A DNA stretch of 15,398 nt from Alkalibacterium iburiense (GTDB lineage: Bacteria > Bacillota > Bacilli > Lactobacillales > Carnobacteriaceae_A): NCBI RefSeq assembly GCF_039521845.1, contig NZ_BAAACW010000041.1:1-15398 (forward strand). Reading direction: 5' to 3'. The position numbers and the translations under genes were made by a program. The notes beneath the pieces were generated by a model that did not search any database, had not been told where the DNA came from, and was given only the letters and a program-made list of their open reading frames with translations. Numbering within the stretch: the stretch's first letter is position 1; every line of letters begins with the position of its first letter. Below, piece after piece: positions 1 to 6,779 of this stretch.

Positions 1-86
1 CCTATTTGGGAATATCATACCTTCGAACAGGAATAATCTGATTTTTCATAGAACTTTTGGCATTACCCTATTTGCTCACATATTTA

Positions 87-115
87 ACTATAGCATCGAC
101 TACAAAACTGTACAA
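87..115 (-). promoter_or_regulatory. Candidate promoter reading leftward out of the window
   Basis: On the minus strand a -35 TTGTAC (110-115) is followed after exactly 17 bases by a -10 TATAGT (87-92). It would start transcription near position 80 and read off the left edge. No convincing start codon or long reading frame lies between 80 and 1: the ATG at 49 meets a stop after 15 codons, so the gene served, if any, begins outside. The call rests on box match and spacing only. Confidence 0.4.
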
Positions 116-124
116 GCGCTTACC
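111..124. promoter_or_regulatory. Cre-like / LacI-family operator-like palindrome
   Basis: TACAAGCGCTTACC has the AAGCGCTT core typical of CcpA cre sites and other LacI-family operators, with mismatches at the outer positions. It overlaps the -35 box of the leftward promoter and sits about 50 bases upstream of the MATE promoter, so it could act on either. That it binds CcpA is inference; the match to the consensus is partial. Confidence 0.3.
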
Positions 125-168
125 TTAGTACAATGCTGGACAATATTTGACATTTTCATAAACCGTTC

Positions 169-197
169 TTGTCAGTTATTCTTATACTCGCTAAACT
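169..197 (+). promoter_or_regulatory. Candidate promoter of the MATE gene
   Basis: A -35 TTGTCA (169-174) and a -10 TAAACT (192-197) are separated by 17 bases and lie about 40 bases upstream of the MATE start. Five and four of six bases match the sigma-A consensus. A better -35 (TTGACA, 147-152) is nearby but has no -10 at a workable distance. Confidence 0.35.
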
Positions 198-235
198 GAT
201 TAATGTTTCAATACTCTATATAAAGGATGAAAGTT

Positions 236-753
236 ATGAAAGATACAGCCCTCTATTCAACTAGCCAGTCGTCAAATAAATACTTATTTTTAATTACTTG
301 GCCCATTTTCATTGAAGTCTTTTTGCAAATGCTCATGAAATTAACAGATGTGTTTATGCTGAGTTATGTATCGGATGATGCCGTCGCAGCTATCGGCGTA
401 GTTAATCAGATTATGACTTTTATGTTTGTCTTATTTAATTTTACAGCAATGGGATCAGGTGTGGTCGTTTCACAGTATATTGGAGCGAAGAATACACAAG
501 GTGTTAGAAAAACCATTGCCAATGCGATTACCATCAACTTAGTTTTTGGACTCATCATTAGTTTATTCGTTGGTTTGAACAGTCACTTTTTGCTTGGGTT
601 ATTTTCTTTGGAACCTCAATTGTATGCTTTCGCTAACTCTTATACATTGATAGTTGGTTTAGGTTTATTTGCTCAAGCTATGATATTAACCGTCTCTTCT
701 ATTCTTCAAGCCATGGGGTATACGAAAGATGTGATGTATTCCGTCCTGATTAT
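236..753 (+). pseudogene. MATE-family multidrug/Na+ antiporter, 5' part (split by IS)
   Basis: First 173 codons of a MATE (multi antimicrobial extrusion) transporter, an inner-membrane efflux protein that exchanges drugs or organic cations for Na+ or H+. The N-terminal hydrophobic segments and the stretch TDVFMLSYVSDDAVAAIGV are typical of NorM/MATE proteins, and the run ending LQAMGYTKDVMY leads into the family's mid-protein region. I chose the ATG at 236, not the one at 227: AAAGGA (222-227) overlaps the earlier codon but is 8 bases from 236. After codon ATT (749-751) the reading frame enters an IS200/IS605 element and runs on to a stop at 812-814, giving a truncated chimera. The rest of the gene resumes at 2548. 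Joining 753 to 2548 gives 456 residues, a normal MATE length, with no frameshift. The fragment alone should not transport anything. Confidence 0.88.
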
Positions 754-760
754 AAGTTTT

Positions 761-805
761 CCGAGCGAGAAAACCCACGGTTTCAATCGTGGGATGATAG
801 CTCGG
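761..805 (+). repeat. IS left-end nested hairpin
   Basis: CCCACG (774-779) pairs with CGTGGG (788-793) around an 8-base loop. This hairpin is itself enclosed by CCGAGC (761-766) and GCTCGG (800-805). Imperfect subterminal hairpins of this kind are what Y1 transposases bind in single-stranded DNA at the left end. The inner arms share CCCAC/GTGGG with the right-end stem (2493-2497/2535-2539), so one TnpA can recognise both ends. Confidence 0.75.
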
Positions 806-912
806 CAGGGATGAGGGTTCGCTTTGGCGAACTCGAAAGCCCTGTGATATATTCGAATATTTTTTGAGTATGTTCGGTATGTTTTCATACTCGTATAGAG
901 TATAATGGATAC
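806..912 (+). promoter_or_regulatory. tnpA leader: stem-loops and candidate promoter
   Basis: Several self-complementary stretches precede tnpA. CAGGG (806-810) pairs with CCCTG (840-844) around an inner stem GTTCGC/GCGAAC (817-822/827-832), and a palindrome ATATTCGAATAT running into six T residues follows, which resembles a terminator that would block read-in from the host gene. GAGTATG (866-872) can pair with CATACTC (886-892). A TATAAT box lies at 901-906, but no good -35 is visible and no clear Shine-Dalgarno precedes the ATG at 913. In IS200 relatives such leader structures keep transposase levels low; the same role here is inference. Confidence 0.45.
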
Positions 913-1311
913 ATGGAAAATTACCGTAGAACTAAAACAACCGTCAGCCTCATCAACTATCATTTTGTGTTTTGTCCTCGGTACAGACGAAAGATTTTCT
1001 TGAATCCCTCTCTCGAAGAACGGCTCAAGAAATTAGTTCAAGACATTTGTGATGAACAAGGCTTCCACCTCCTTGCTTTGGAGACGGATGAAGACCATGT
1101 TCATCTGTTCTTGAATGTGTTGCCGTCTTTCAGTCCTGCGGATGTAATGGCTAAAATCAAAGGAGGGACATCGAAAATCATCCGTGACGAGTTCTCCGAG
1201 CTGAAAGCAATGCCAAGCTTGTGGACTCGTTCTTACTTCGTATCCACCGCAGGAAATGCGTTAAGCCAAACGATCAAACGATATGTTGAATCCCAAAAGA
1301 CAAGGAGTTGA
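913..1311 (+). CDS. tnpA: IS200/IS605 Y1 transposase TnpA
   Basis: A 132-residue single-domain HUH endonuclease (Y1_Tnp/REP family) that cuts and rejoins single-stranded DNA at the element ends. The metal-binding HUH motif is His62-Val-His64 in the run TDEDHVHLF, and the catalytic tyrosine is most likely Tyr124 in KRYVESQ near the C terminus. Usual family length is about 130-155 residues, so the protein looks complete. It excises a single-stranded circle from the lagging-strand template and inserts it 3' of a short target motif. The tail of the gene carries the ribosome binding site of tnpB (AAGGAG, 1302-1307), and its stop lies 5 bases before the tnpB start, so the two are cotranscribed. No strong ribosome binding site precedes tnpA, in line with low expression. 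Confidence 0.93.
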   Translation: MENYRRTKTTVSLINYHFVFCPRYRRKIFLNPSLEERLKKLVQDICDEQGFHLLALETDEDHVHLFLNVLPSFSPADVMAKIKGGTSKIIRDEFSELKAMPSLWTRSYFVSTAGNALSQTIKRYVESQKTRS

Positions 1312-1316
1312 ATCCC

Positions 1317-2384
1317 ATGTCTCAAACCATTACCGTAAAAATAAAATTGTTACCAACGAAAGAACAAGCAGCGATTTTGACTGAAATGAGCGAAGAGTAT
1401 ATTTCGACCATCAACTCCCTTGTAGTGGAAATGGTGAAAGAAAGAAAACCTACCCGTAAAACGAGCAAAGATATTGAGGCCTATTTGCCCAGCGCTGTAA
1501 AAGCGCAAGCTGCCTTGGATGCAAAAAGTGTGTTTAAGAAAGCAAAGAAAAAGAAGTTTGTAACAGTGCCTCTGCTTAAAAAGCCTCATTGTGTTTGGAA
1601 CAACCAAAACTACTCTTTCGACTTCCGCTACATTTCAATGCCGATCATGATTGATGGGAAGGCGCAGAAAACACCTATCCGGGCTTTAATGGTGGATAAG
1701 AAGAATAGAAACTTCGGTTTGCTAAAACACAAATTAGGGACACTACGTGTCACCAAAAAGTCAAATAAATGGATGGCACAAATCGCTGTCACAATCTCTT
1801 CCGCCAAGAAAACAGGCACGAAAGTCATGGGTGTGGATTTAGGACTCAAAGTCCCAGCTGTGGCAGTCACCGATGACGAACAAGTGCGCTTTTTCGGAAA
1901 CGGAAGGCGAAACAAATATATGAAGCGAAAATTCCGTTCCGAAAGAAAAGCACTTGGGGAACGAAAGAAATTGAATGCCATTCGCGACTCAAAAGACAAA
2001 GAACAACGATGGATGAAAGACCAAGACCACAAGGTTAGTCGATCAATCATTAATTTTGCAAAAGACAACCACATTTCTGTCATTCGCTTGGAAAAACTGG
2101 CGAATATCCGGCAGACGGCAAGAACAAGCCGTAAAAACGAAAAGAATTTGCACACATGGTCCTTCTACCGACTAGCAACATTCATTGAATACAAAGCAAC
2201 ATTGGAAGGCATACAAGTGGAGTATGTGAACCCTGCACATACCAGCCAGACCTGTCCGACATGTTCAGAAAGGAATAAAGCAAAGGATCGAAATTATCGG
2301 TGTAGTTGCGGTTTTGAAAAACACAGGGATATCGTTGGTGCAATGAATATTCGCTATGCACCTGTGGTTGACGGTCACAGTTAA
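1317..2384 (+). CDS. tnpB: RNA-guided nuclease TnpB (IS605 OrfB)
   Basis: A 355-residue TnpB, the Cas12-ancestor nuclease that uses the omega RNA from the element's right end to cut DNA next to a target-adjacent motif. All three RuvC acidic residues are present: Asp174 in GVDLGLKVPAVAV, Glu259 in IRLEKLANIR and Asp338 in HRDIVGAMNIR. A zinc finger of four cysteines (313, 316, 329, 331) sits between the last two. The N terminus (TITVKIKLLPTKEQ) is the usual OrfB_IS605 start. It is somewhat shorter than the 408-residue ISDra2 protein. The start is the ATG at 1317: an earlier in-frame TTG at 1308 touches the ribosome binding site AAGGAG (1302-1307), whereas 1317 is 9 bases from it. It is not needed for transposition itself but helps keep the element by cutting donor sites that have lost it. 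Confidence 0.93.
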   Translation: MSQTITVKIKLLPTKEQAAILTEMSEEYISTINSLVVEMVKERKPTRKTSKDIEAYLPSAVKAQAALDAKSVFKKAKKKKFVTVPLLKKPHCVWNNQNYSFDFRYISMPIMIDGKAQKTPIRALMVDKKNRNFGLLKHKLGTLRVTKKSNKWMAQIAVTISSAKKTGTKVMGVDLGLKVPAVAVTDDEQVRFFGNGRRNKYMKRKFRSERKALGERKKLNAIRDSKDKEQRWMKDQDHKVSRSIINFAKDNHISVIRLEKLANIRQTARTSRKNEKNLHTWSFYRLATFIEYKATLEGIQVEYVNPAHTSQTCPTCSERNKAKDRNYRCSCGFEKHRDIVGAMNIRYAPVVDGHS

Positions 2385-2563
2385 CCAGCCTAAGATGCTA
2401 TATGCACTGTCTTAGGAGGGGCAATGAGATGCCCTCACCTTGAGGCTTGAACAAAACAGAAATGGACTGCGTTCGCACAAGCACTCAAGAATCCCACCCG
2501 TCAAACCGAAAGGTTCGGGCTTGCGGCTTTAGCCGTGGGAGTCTCAAGAATGCTTTGAATATA
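2385..2563 (+). ncRNA. Predicted omega RNA (reRNA) of TnpB, with guide
   Basis: The region after the tnpB stop is packed with stems: CCTAAGA/TCTTAGG (2389-2395/2410-2416), a GGGCA/TGCCC arm (around 2418-2434), CCCG/CGGG (2497-2500/2516-2519) enclosing AACC-GAAA-GGTT with a GNRA tetraloop (2504-2515), and CGGC-TTTA-GCCG (2524-2535) leading to the GTGGG arm that pairs with 2493-2497. This is the right end of the element and the usual omega RNA scaffold. The guide would begin just past the element, from 2548 in the MATE gene (GAATGCTTTGAATATA). The 5' end is not visible and may lie inside tnpB; the 3' end is set by a nominal 16-base guide. Made by analogy with ISDra2 and Geobacillus TnpB systems. 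Confidence 0.7.
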
Positions 2564-3400
2564 GTAGGGAATTATTTGTTTATTTTTGGTGTTGGTTTTA
2601 TCCCACAATTAGGAGTGACAGGAGTAGCTTTATCAACGGCTGGTGTCCGATTCATTATCATGATTGGATTATTTATTATTCTGCATAAACGCATGACAGA
2701 ACCTTTAACTATTAAAGAGTTCTTTTCGTATGAAAAAGAGTATGCCTCAAAAATTCTCGCTATTGGTGTACCCTCAGCCGGTGAAATTTTATCTTATAAT
2801 GTCAGTCAAATTGTTTTAACGATGATGATCACTACATTAGGAGCAACAGCTTTAGCTACCCGCGTCTACTCACAGAATTTAATGTCTGTTTTAACGGTCT
2901 TCTCTTTATCTATTGCAAAAGGTATGCAAATTTACATTGGTCAGTTAGTAGGGGCTAGAAAGCAAACAGATGCCTATCACACTTTGTTTGTAGGGTTAAA
3001 GTATGCGACCATCATCACGATTATTATAGGCAGTATCTTTGCGTTGTTTGGCAGACAGATATTCGGTATTTTTTCAAATGATCCTAACCTTATACAGTTG
3101 GGTGCTATGATTTTAGTCATTGAATTGCTGCTTCAGCCGGCTCGAACAGGAAACTTAGTCATTATTAGTGCCTTAAGAGCGGCAGGTGATGCGGTCTTCC
3201 CTGTCATGGTTGGTATTGCGGTGATGTGGGGCGTCCTTGTTCCTTTAGCCTATGTTTTAGGCATCACCTTGAATCTAGGTTTAGTTGGCATTTGGGCTGC
3301 TATGCTCGTCGATGAATGGATTAGAGCCAGTCTCATGTTCATCCGTTGGAAAAAGAAACGGTGGCTTGGGAAATCCATTGCGGCCAATAAACTGTCTTAA
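2548..3400 (+). pseudogene. MATE-family antiporter, 3' part (split by IS)
   Basis: The remaining 283 codons of the MATE transporter begun at 236. The frame resumes directly after the insertion sequence with NALNIVGNYLFIFG, the conserved mid-protein segment, and runs through the second six-helix half (motifs such as GVPSAGEILSYN, ALATRVYSQN, SALRAAGDAVFPV) to a natural stop. The reading frame is also open backward through the element's right end to a TTG at 2447, but that segment is omega RNA scaffold, not transporter, and has no ribosome binding site. The fragment has no start of its own. Nothing else in it is broken, so precise excision of the element would restore a full gene. The gene is followed by a bidirectional terminator. 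Substrate cannot be predicted. Confidence 0.88.
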
Positions 3401-3436
3401 AGATAAATACAAGTTCTCGTTTCATTAGTTGCAAAT

Positions 3437-3486
3437 AAAAAAGCTTTGAAGGATTCGTAAAAATCGATTCTCTTCAAAGCTTTTTT
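3437..3486. terminator. Bidirectional terminator between MATE gene and arabinose operon
   Basis: AAAAAAGCTTTGAAG (3437-3451) is the exact reverse complement of CTTCAAAGCTTTTTT (3472-3486), a 15-base stem with a 20-base loop and a T run on both strands. It would end the MATE transcript on the + strand and the araDAB-GH127-GH27 transcript on the - strand; the two genes converge on it. Confidence 0.92.
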
Positions 3487-3492
3487 CATGAT

Positions 3493-4758
3493 TTAGAGTT
3501 TAAATACTTTAACGTCATGAGCTTCTATACGTGTAGTGGTTCCGGTAAATGGTTCACCAGTAAAAAGTTCTGTACAGGCATCCCCATCCTTATCAAAGTA
3601 ATGACTCAAATCTAACTCGATTTCAGCTGCTTCATCATTTAAATTAAAGACAGCAACCCATTCATTTGTCTCTGTCACTGTTTTCCAAATGACTATATCC
3701 TCTTTTCTTGATAACTGAGTAGGATGGAGTCCGTTAGCATGCATCTCTCTTAACCCTTCATTTCGAAGCAGGTCTAAGGTCCACTCATCATTATCCGTCA
3801 ACTCGCCTCCAAAGAACAAAGGTGATCGGAACAGTGACCACAACGTCATCATGGTTCGCTGTTCTGCTTTTGTAAAGCGTGTATAACGGTCACTTCCGCC
3901 ACCATCTACCGAGCGTATCCCTATATGACCCAGCGGTAACATGTCACAGTCAGGCCATGTTCCTTCTTGAACGAAAGGAGCCCATTTCTCACAACGAGCA
4001 AACATGTCATACAATTGATGCCAGTTATCCCAATAATCATCTGTTAAGCGCCACATGTTCGCATGCTTCTGTAAAAAGGCCCCGTGCTCTAAAGAAGCGG
4101 GTCCAGGGGATAAACTTAACACAATGTTGTAGCCTGATTCGTCTATCACTTCTCGAAGCATAGCTATTTCATCTAGATGACCACCGTATAATTTAGAGTC
4201 AGCGATGTCATCCACTTTTAAAAAGTCCACACCCCATTCACCAAATTGGTCAATAAGCGAACGGTAATACTCTTTAGCTCCTGGCTTATTTGTATCCACT
4301 CCATACATATCCGTGTTCCAAGGACAAATAGAGTTTTGCTTGGCGATATCACGCGCCTTTTTGTCCGTTCCCTTAATCGCAGTATTTGCGTAAACAGCTT
4401 GCCTAGGAATGCCGCGCATATAATGAATACCGAATTTCAATCCTAATGAATGGATATAGTCTCCCAGTGGTTTGAAGCCTTGCTTATCCTTTGCCGATGG
4501 GAAACGATTCACTGCGGGCATCAAGCGAGAATACTCGTCCATTTCTAAATCTGCATACGCATGATAATGGCTTGAGTTAGCCGTCGGTTCATACCACTGA
4601 ATATCAACGACCACATATTCATAGCCATAATCCTTTAAATGTTGACTCATATATTCAGCATTCTGTCTCACTTCATCTTCTGTGACAGATGCTCCGTAAC
4701 AGTCCCAGCTGTTCCACCCTTTAGGAGGCGTTTTAGCCCATGTTTTAAATGTTTGCAT
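3493..4758 (-). CDS. GH27 glycosidase, probable beta-L-arabinopyranosidase
   Basis: A 421-residue GH27 enzyme (melibiase fold), with a (beta/alpha)8 barrel and a C-terminal beta-sandwich. GWNSWDCYG near the N terminus is the family signature. The nucleophile is Asp183 in FLKVDDI and the acid/base should be Asp241 in MWRLTDDYWDNW. True alpha-galactosidases have Asp-Asp at the pocket position that holds the galactose C6 hydroxyl; here it reads Asp52-Ile53 (VVDIQWYE). An Ile at this place is what I recall for Geobacillus Abp, a GH27 beta-L-arabinopyranosidase (Ile67, Asp197, Asp255), and all three residues line up here with one constant offset of 14. There is no signal peptide, so it acts in the cytoplasm on imported beta-L-arabinopyranosides. 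It is the last gene of the operon: its start is 2 bases past the GH127 stop, with its ribosome binding site inside that gene. Alpha-galactosidase side activity is possible. Confidence 0.85.
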   Translation of the reverse strand: MQTFKTWAKTPPKGWNSWDCYGASVTEDEVRQNAEYMSQHLKDYGYEYVVVDIQWYEPTANSSHYHAYADLEMDEYSRLMPAVNRFPSAKDKQGFKPLGDYIHSLGLKFGIHYMRGIPRQAVYANTAIKGTDKKARDIAKQNSICPWNTDMYGVDTNKPGAKEYYRSLIDQFGEWGVDFLKVDDIADSKLYGGHLDEIAMLREVIDESGYNIVLSLSPGPASLEHGAFLQKHANMWRLTDDYWDNWHQLYDMFARCEKWAPFVQEGTWPDCDMLPLGHIGIRSVDGGGSDRYTRFTKAEQRTMMTLWSLFRSPLFFGGELTDNDEWTLDLLRNEGLREMHANGLHPTQLSRKEDIVIWKTVTETNEWVAVFNLNDEAAEIELDLSHYFDKDGDACTELFTGEPFTGTTTRIEAHDVKVFKL

Positions 4759-4760
4759 GC

Positions 4761-6695
4761 TTACTCTTCTCCTTTATCTATCCAGACCATCATTTCTCCA
4801 ACTGAACGATTGGCCCATAAATGATACGGAATAAAAGTAAGGCTGACTTCTTCAAATGGTTCTTTTTCTGCCTGCTGATACAGTACGTTTTTCCACGAGT
4901 CATCACTTTTTATCTTTTTCGCTTTTCCTTTTAAAGCAAAGAAATCGCCCAATACACTATCTGACATTTCTTCGGCTACCGGCTTTTCAGTTAAAGTGAG
5001 TAAATGCAGATGAGGACCGTTATCCTCTTCCACTAAACAATACACATATGGACCTCTTTGAAGCGCTACTTTCCCTTTATTTTGTCTCACTAACGGATGA
5101 GCCTGCCACATGAGTACGGGCATCTCAAATTCGATTGACAGGGTTTTGTCCTCATTTATAATAAACTCAGCATAGCCATCTTTGACAGAGCTGTTATTTT
5201 CAAAATAGAACATATCTCCCCATTCAGGTAAACGGATATAAATCTTCACCGGTTCTGTTACACCCTTAACAGATAGCTCCACTTTTCCTCTATCTGATAA
5301 ATCTACCGTTTGCGTTAGACTCACCGTTTGATTATTGCTTTCTATTTCTCCTTCAAAATCCATCAACAAGTGTACATAAATAGCCTCTTCATCCACAGAC
5401 GTCACATATTTATTCAATGAAGTCAGTGTTCTAGCTAAGTTAGGAGGACAACAGGCACAGCCAAACCAGGAAGGTCGTGTCGGTTTGACATGGCTTTTCC
5501 CAGGGTCTTTCTGACTCGCTTCAGGATTGACTTCAAGCGGATTGGTATAGAAGAAGTGTTTCCCATCTAAAGCCATTCCACTAATAATCGTATTGTATAA
5601 CGTTCTCTCCATTACTTCCGCATACTCCACGTCGACTTCATTTTTAAGCATGGCTCGTGCAAAAAATAGTAAGCCAATGGAGGCACAGGTCTCGCAATAC
5701 ATCGAATCATTAGGCAAATCATAATCAAATGTAAAGGCTTCTCCATGAACTGTTGATCCTATCCCACCAGTAATGTAGAAGCGTTTCTTGATAATATTAT
5801 CCCATAGTCGTTTAGCTGATTGAAACATTTTGTCGTCTTTATGAATAGCCGCCACTTCAGCCATTGCGGCCGCCATGTACACTAATCTTACGGCATGCCC
5901 AACAGCTTCTTCTTGTTCGTGGATAGGTTGGTGTGCTTGATGATATTTCAGATTAATATGAGGGATGGATCTATCATCTATTCCTTTTTCTTTGTTTTCA
6001 AGTAACTGCTTCGAGTAGAAATCTGGGTCTTGCCCTCTAATTTCTAAAAACCATTTACTTAAATCAACATATTCTTCTTTTCCAGTTACTTCATAAAGTT
6101 TAATTAAAGCCCACTCTATTTCCTGATGCCCGTCTGCCCCATTTATTTTACCTTCTTCAGGTCCAAAATGATTTTTAATACATTCAACAAACTTTTCAGA
6201 TACCTTAATTAATCGTTCACTACCGGTTGCTTTATAATGGGCAACTGCCGCTTCAATTAAATGTCCGGCACAATATAATTCATGACTTTCAAATAAACGT
6301 CTAAAGCGTAACTCAGGTGCTTCAATTTGGTAATACGTACTTAAATAGCCATCATCCTCTTGGGCGTCCTCAATGAGGGCGACCACTTCGTCCATCATGT
6401 CTAATAACTTGTCATCCTGTTTTAGAGCATAACTATTAGCAGCTGATTCCAGCCATTTATAGACATCCGAATCTTGAAAAAGCCAACCATAGTGACTGCC
6501 TTCTTTCTGTCCAGCCGCTATTTTTAAATTATCAATCGCATGACTCTTTTCAGATGGAATTCCTGGATCGTCTCTTTCTTTGTCAATGAAAATATCTAAG
6601 TTATCATGAAGCACATCCCATTGATATGGAATCATTTCGTTTCTGATTAAATCTGTGTATCTTTGCCAAAAGGAATCTGTTATTGTAATTGCCAT
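4761..6695 (-). CDS. GH127 beta-L-arabinofuranosidase (DUF1680)
   Basis: A 644-residue GH127 enzyme, close in length to Bifidobacterium HypBA1 (658), which removes beta-L-arabinofuranose from hydroxyproline-linked arabino-oligosaccharides of plant extensin. The cysteine-based catalytic site is complete: Glu319 (HGEAFTF), Glu335 and Cys337 (YCETCAS), and Cys415-Cys416 (FGCACCPPN), matching HypBA1 Glu322, Glu338, Cys340, Cys417 and Cys418, where zinc is held by the Glu and three Cys and Cys417 is the nucleophile. An (alpha/alpha)6 barrel comes first, followed by beta-sandwich domains. There is no signal peptide, so the substrate must enter the cell first. A good ribosome binding site (AAGGAG, 7 bases before ATG) supports the start. 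It follows araB after an 84-base gap that contains a long hairpin, and is followed at once by GH27. The product, L-arabinose, feeds straight into AraA. Confidence 0.92.
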   Translation of the reverse strand: MAITITDSFWQRYTDLIRNEMIPYQWDVLHDNLDIFIDKERDDPGIPSEKSHAIDNLKIAAGQKEGSHYGWLFQDSDVYKWLESAANSYALKQDDKLLDMMDEVVALIEDAQEDDGYLSTYYQIEAPELRFRRLFESHELYCAGHLIEAAVAHYKATGSERLIKVSEKFVECIKNHFGPEEGKINGADGHQEIEWALIKLYEVTGKEEYVDLSKWFLEIRGQDPDFYSKQLLENKEKGIDDRSIPHINLKYHQAHQPIHEQEEAVGHAVRLVYMAAAMAEVAAIHKDDKMFQSAKRLWDNIIKKRFYITGGIGSTVHGEAFTFDYDLPNDSMYCETCASIGLLFFARAMLKNEVDVEYAEVMERTLYNTIISGMALDGKHFFYTNPLEVNPEASQKDPGKSHVKPTRPSWFGCACCPPNLARTLTSLNKYVTSVDEEAIYVHLLMDFEGEIESNNQTVSLTQTVDLSDRGKVELSVKGVTEPVKIYIRLPEWGDMFYFENNSSVKDGYAEFIINEDKTLSIEFEMPVLMWQAHPLVRQNKGKVALQRGPYVYCLVEEDNGPHLHLLTLTEKPVAEEMSDSVLGDFFALKGKAKKIKSDDSWKNVLYQQAEKEPFEEVSLTFIPYHLWANRSVGEMMVWIDKGEE

Positions 6696-6720
6696 GTGTA
6701 ATCTCCTTATAAGTAAATAA

Positions 6721-6760
6721 TGCAGTTAAAATTGTTGAGATATTCAACTTTTTAACTGCA
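6721..6760 (-). repeat. Intercistronic hairpin between araB and GH127
   Basis: TGCAGTTAAAA (6721-6731) pairs with TTTTAACTGCA (6750-6760), continuing after a small internal loop into GTTGA/TCAAC (6734-6738/6744-6748). On the - strand, the direction of transcription, it is followed by a weak ATTATTTA stretch and not a clean U run, so it is a poor terminator for the operon. On the + strand it is followed by TTTTT. A partial terminator or an mRNA stabiliser that separates araB from the hydrolase genes is the likeliest role. Confidence 0.7.
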
Positions 6761-6779
6761 TTTTTAAAATATTTAAAGT

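Larger units (their letters stand above)
754..2547 (+). mobile_element. IS200/IS605-family insertion sequence (tnpA + tnpB + omega RNA)
   Basis: About 1.79 kb element with the full IS605 layout: left-end hairpins, Y1 HUH transposase tnpA, accessory nuclease tnpB in the same direction, and a structured right end. The borders come from the split host gene: the flanks rejoin in frame as ...ATTAT|GAATGC..., restoring an Ile-Met-Asn run where MATE proteins commonly have Met-Asn. There is no target duplication and no terminal inverted repeat, as expected for this family, which inserts 3' of a short motif (here TTAT, 750-753). The right end reads GTCTCAA at 2541-2547. The exact cut could shift by one base at either end (ATTATA|AATGC also keeps the frame). 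Both proteins appear intact, so the element may still be mobile when TnpA is made. Confidence 0.9.

Noticed and set aside
147..188. TTGACA (147-152) with TATACT (183-188) as the MATE promoter
   Set aside because: The boxes are 30 bases apart, far outside the usable range; TTGTCA-17-TAAACT (169-197) is preferred.
227..814. A 195-residue open frame as a separate small membrane protein
   Set aside because: Its last 20 or so residues are read from the left end of the insertion sequence; the real gene is the MATE transporter that resumes at 2548.
1628..2155. A 175-residue open frame on the minus strand opposite tnpB
   Set aside because: It is the antisense of a well-conserved nuclease gene, has no ribosome binding site or family features, and is a shadow.
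2447..3400. A 317-residue open frame as an independent transporter gene
   Set aside because: Its first 34 codons are the structured right end of the element, with a TTG start and no ribosome binding site; the remainder is the 3' part of the MATE gene.
3493..4758. Plain alpha-galactosidase for melibiose or raffinose
   Set aside because: The C6-binding Asp of alpha-galactosidases is replaced by Ile and all neighbours are arabinose genes, so arabinopyranosidase fits better, though some galactosidase activity is not excluded.
6721..6765. Operon-ending terminator after araB
   Set aside because: The T run lies on the + strand side; in the direction of araB transcription the hairpin is followed by a mixed A/T stretch, and GH127 follows with a good ribosome binding site, so full termination is unlikely.
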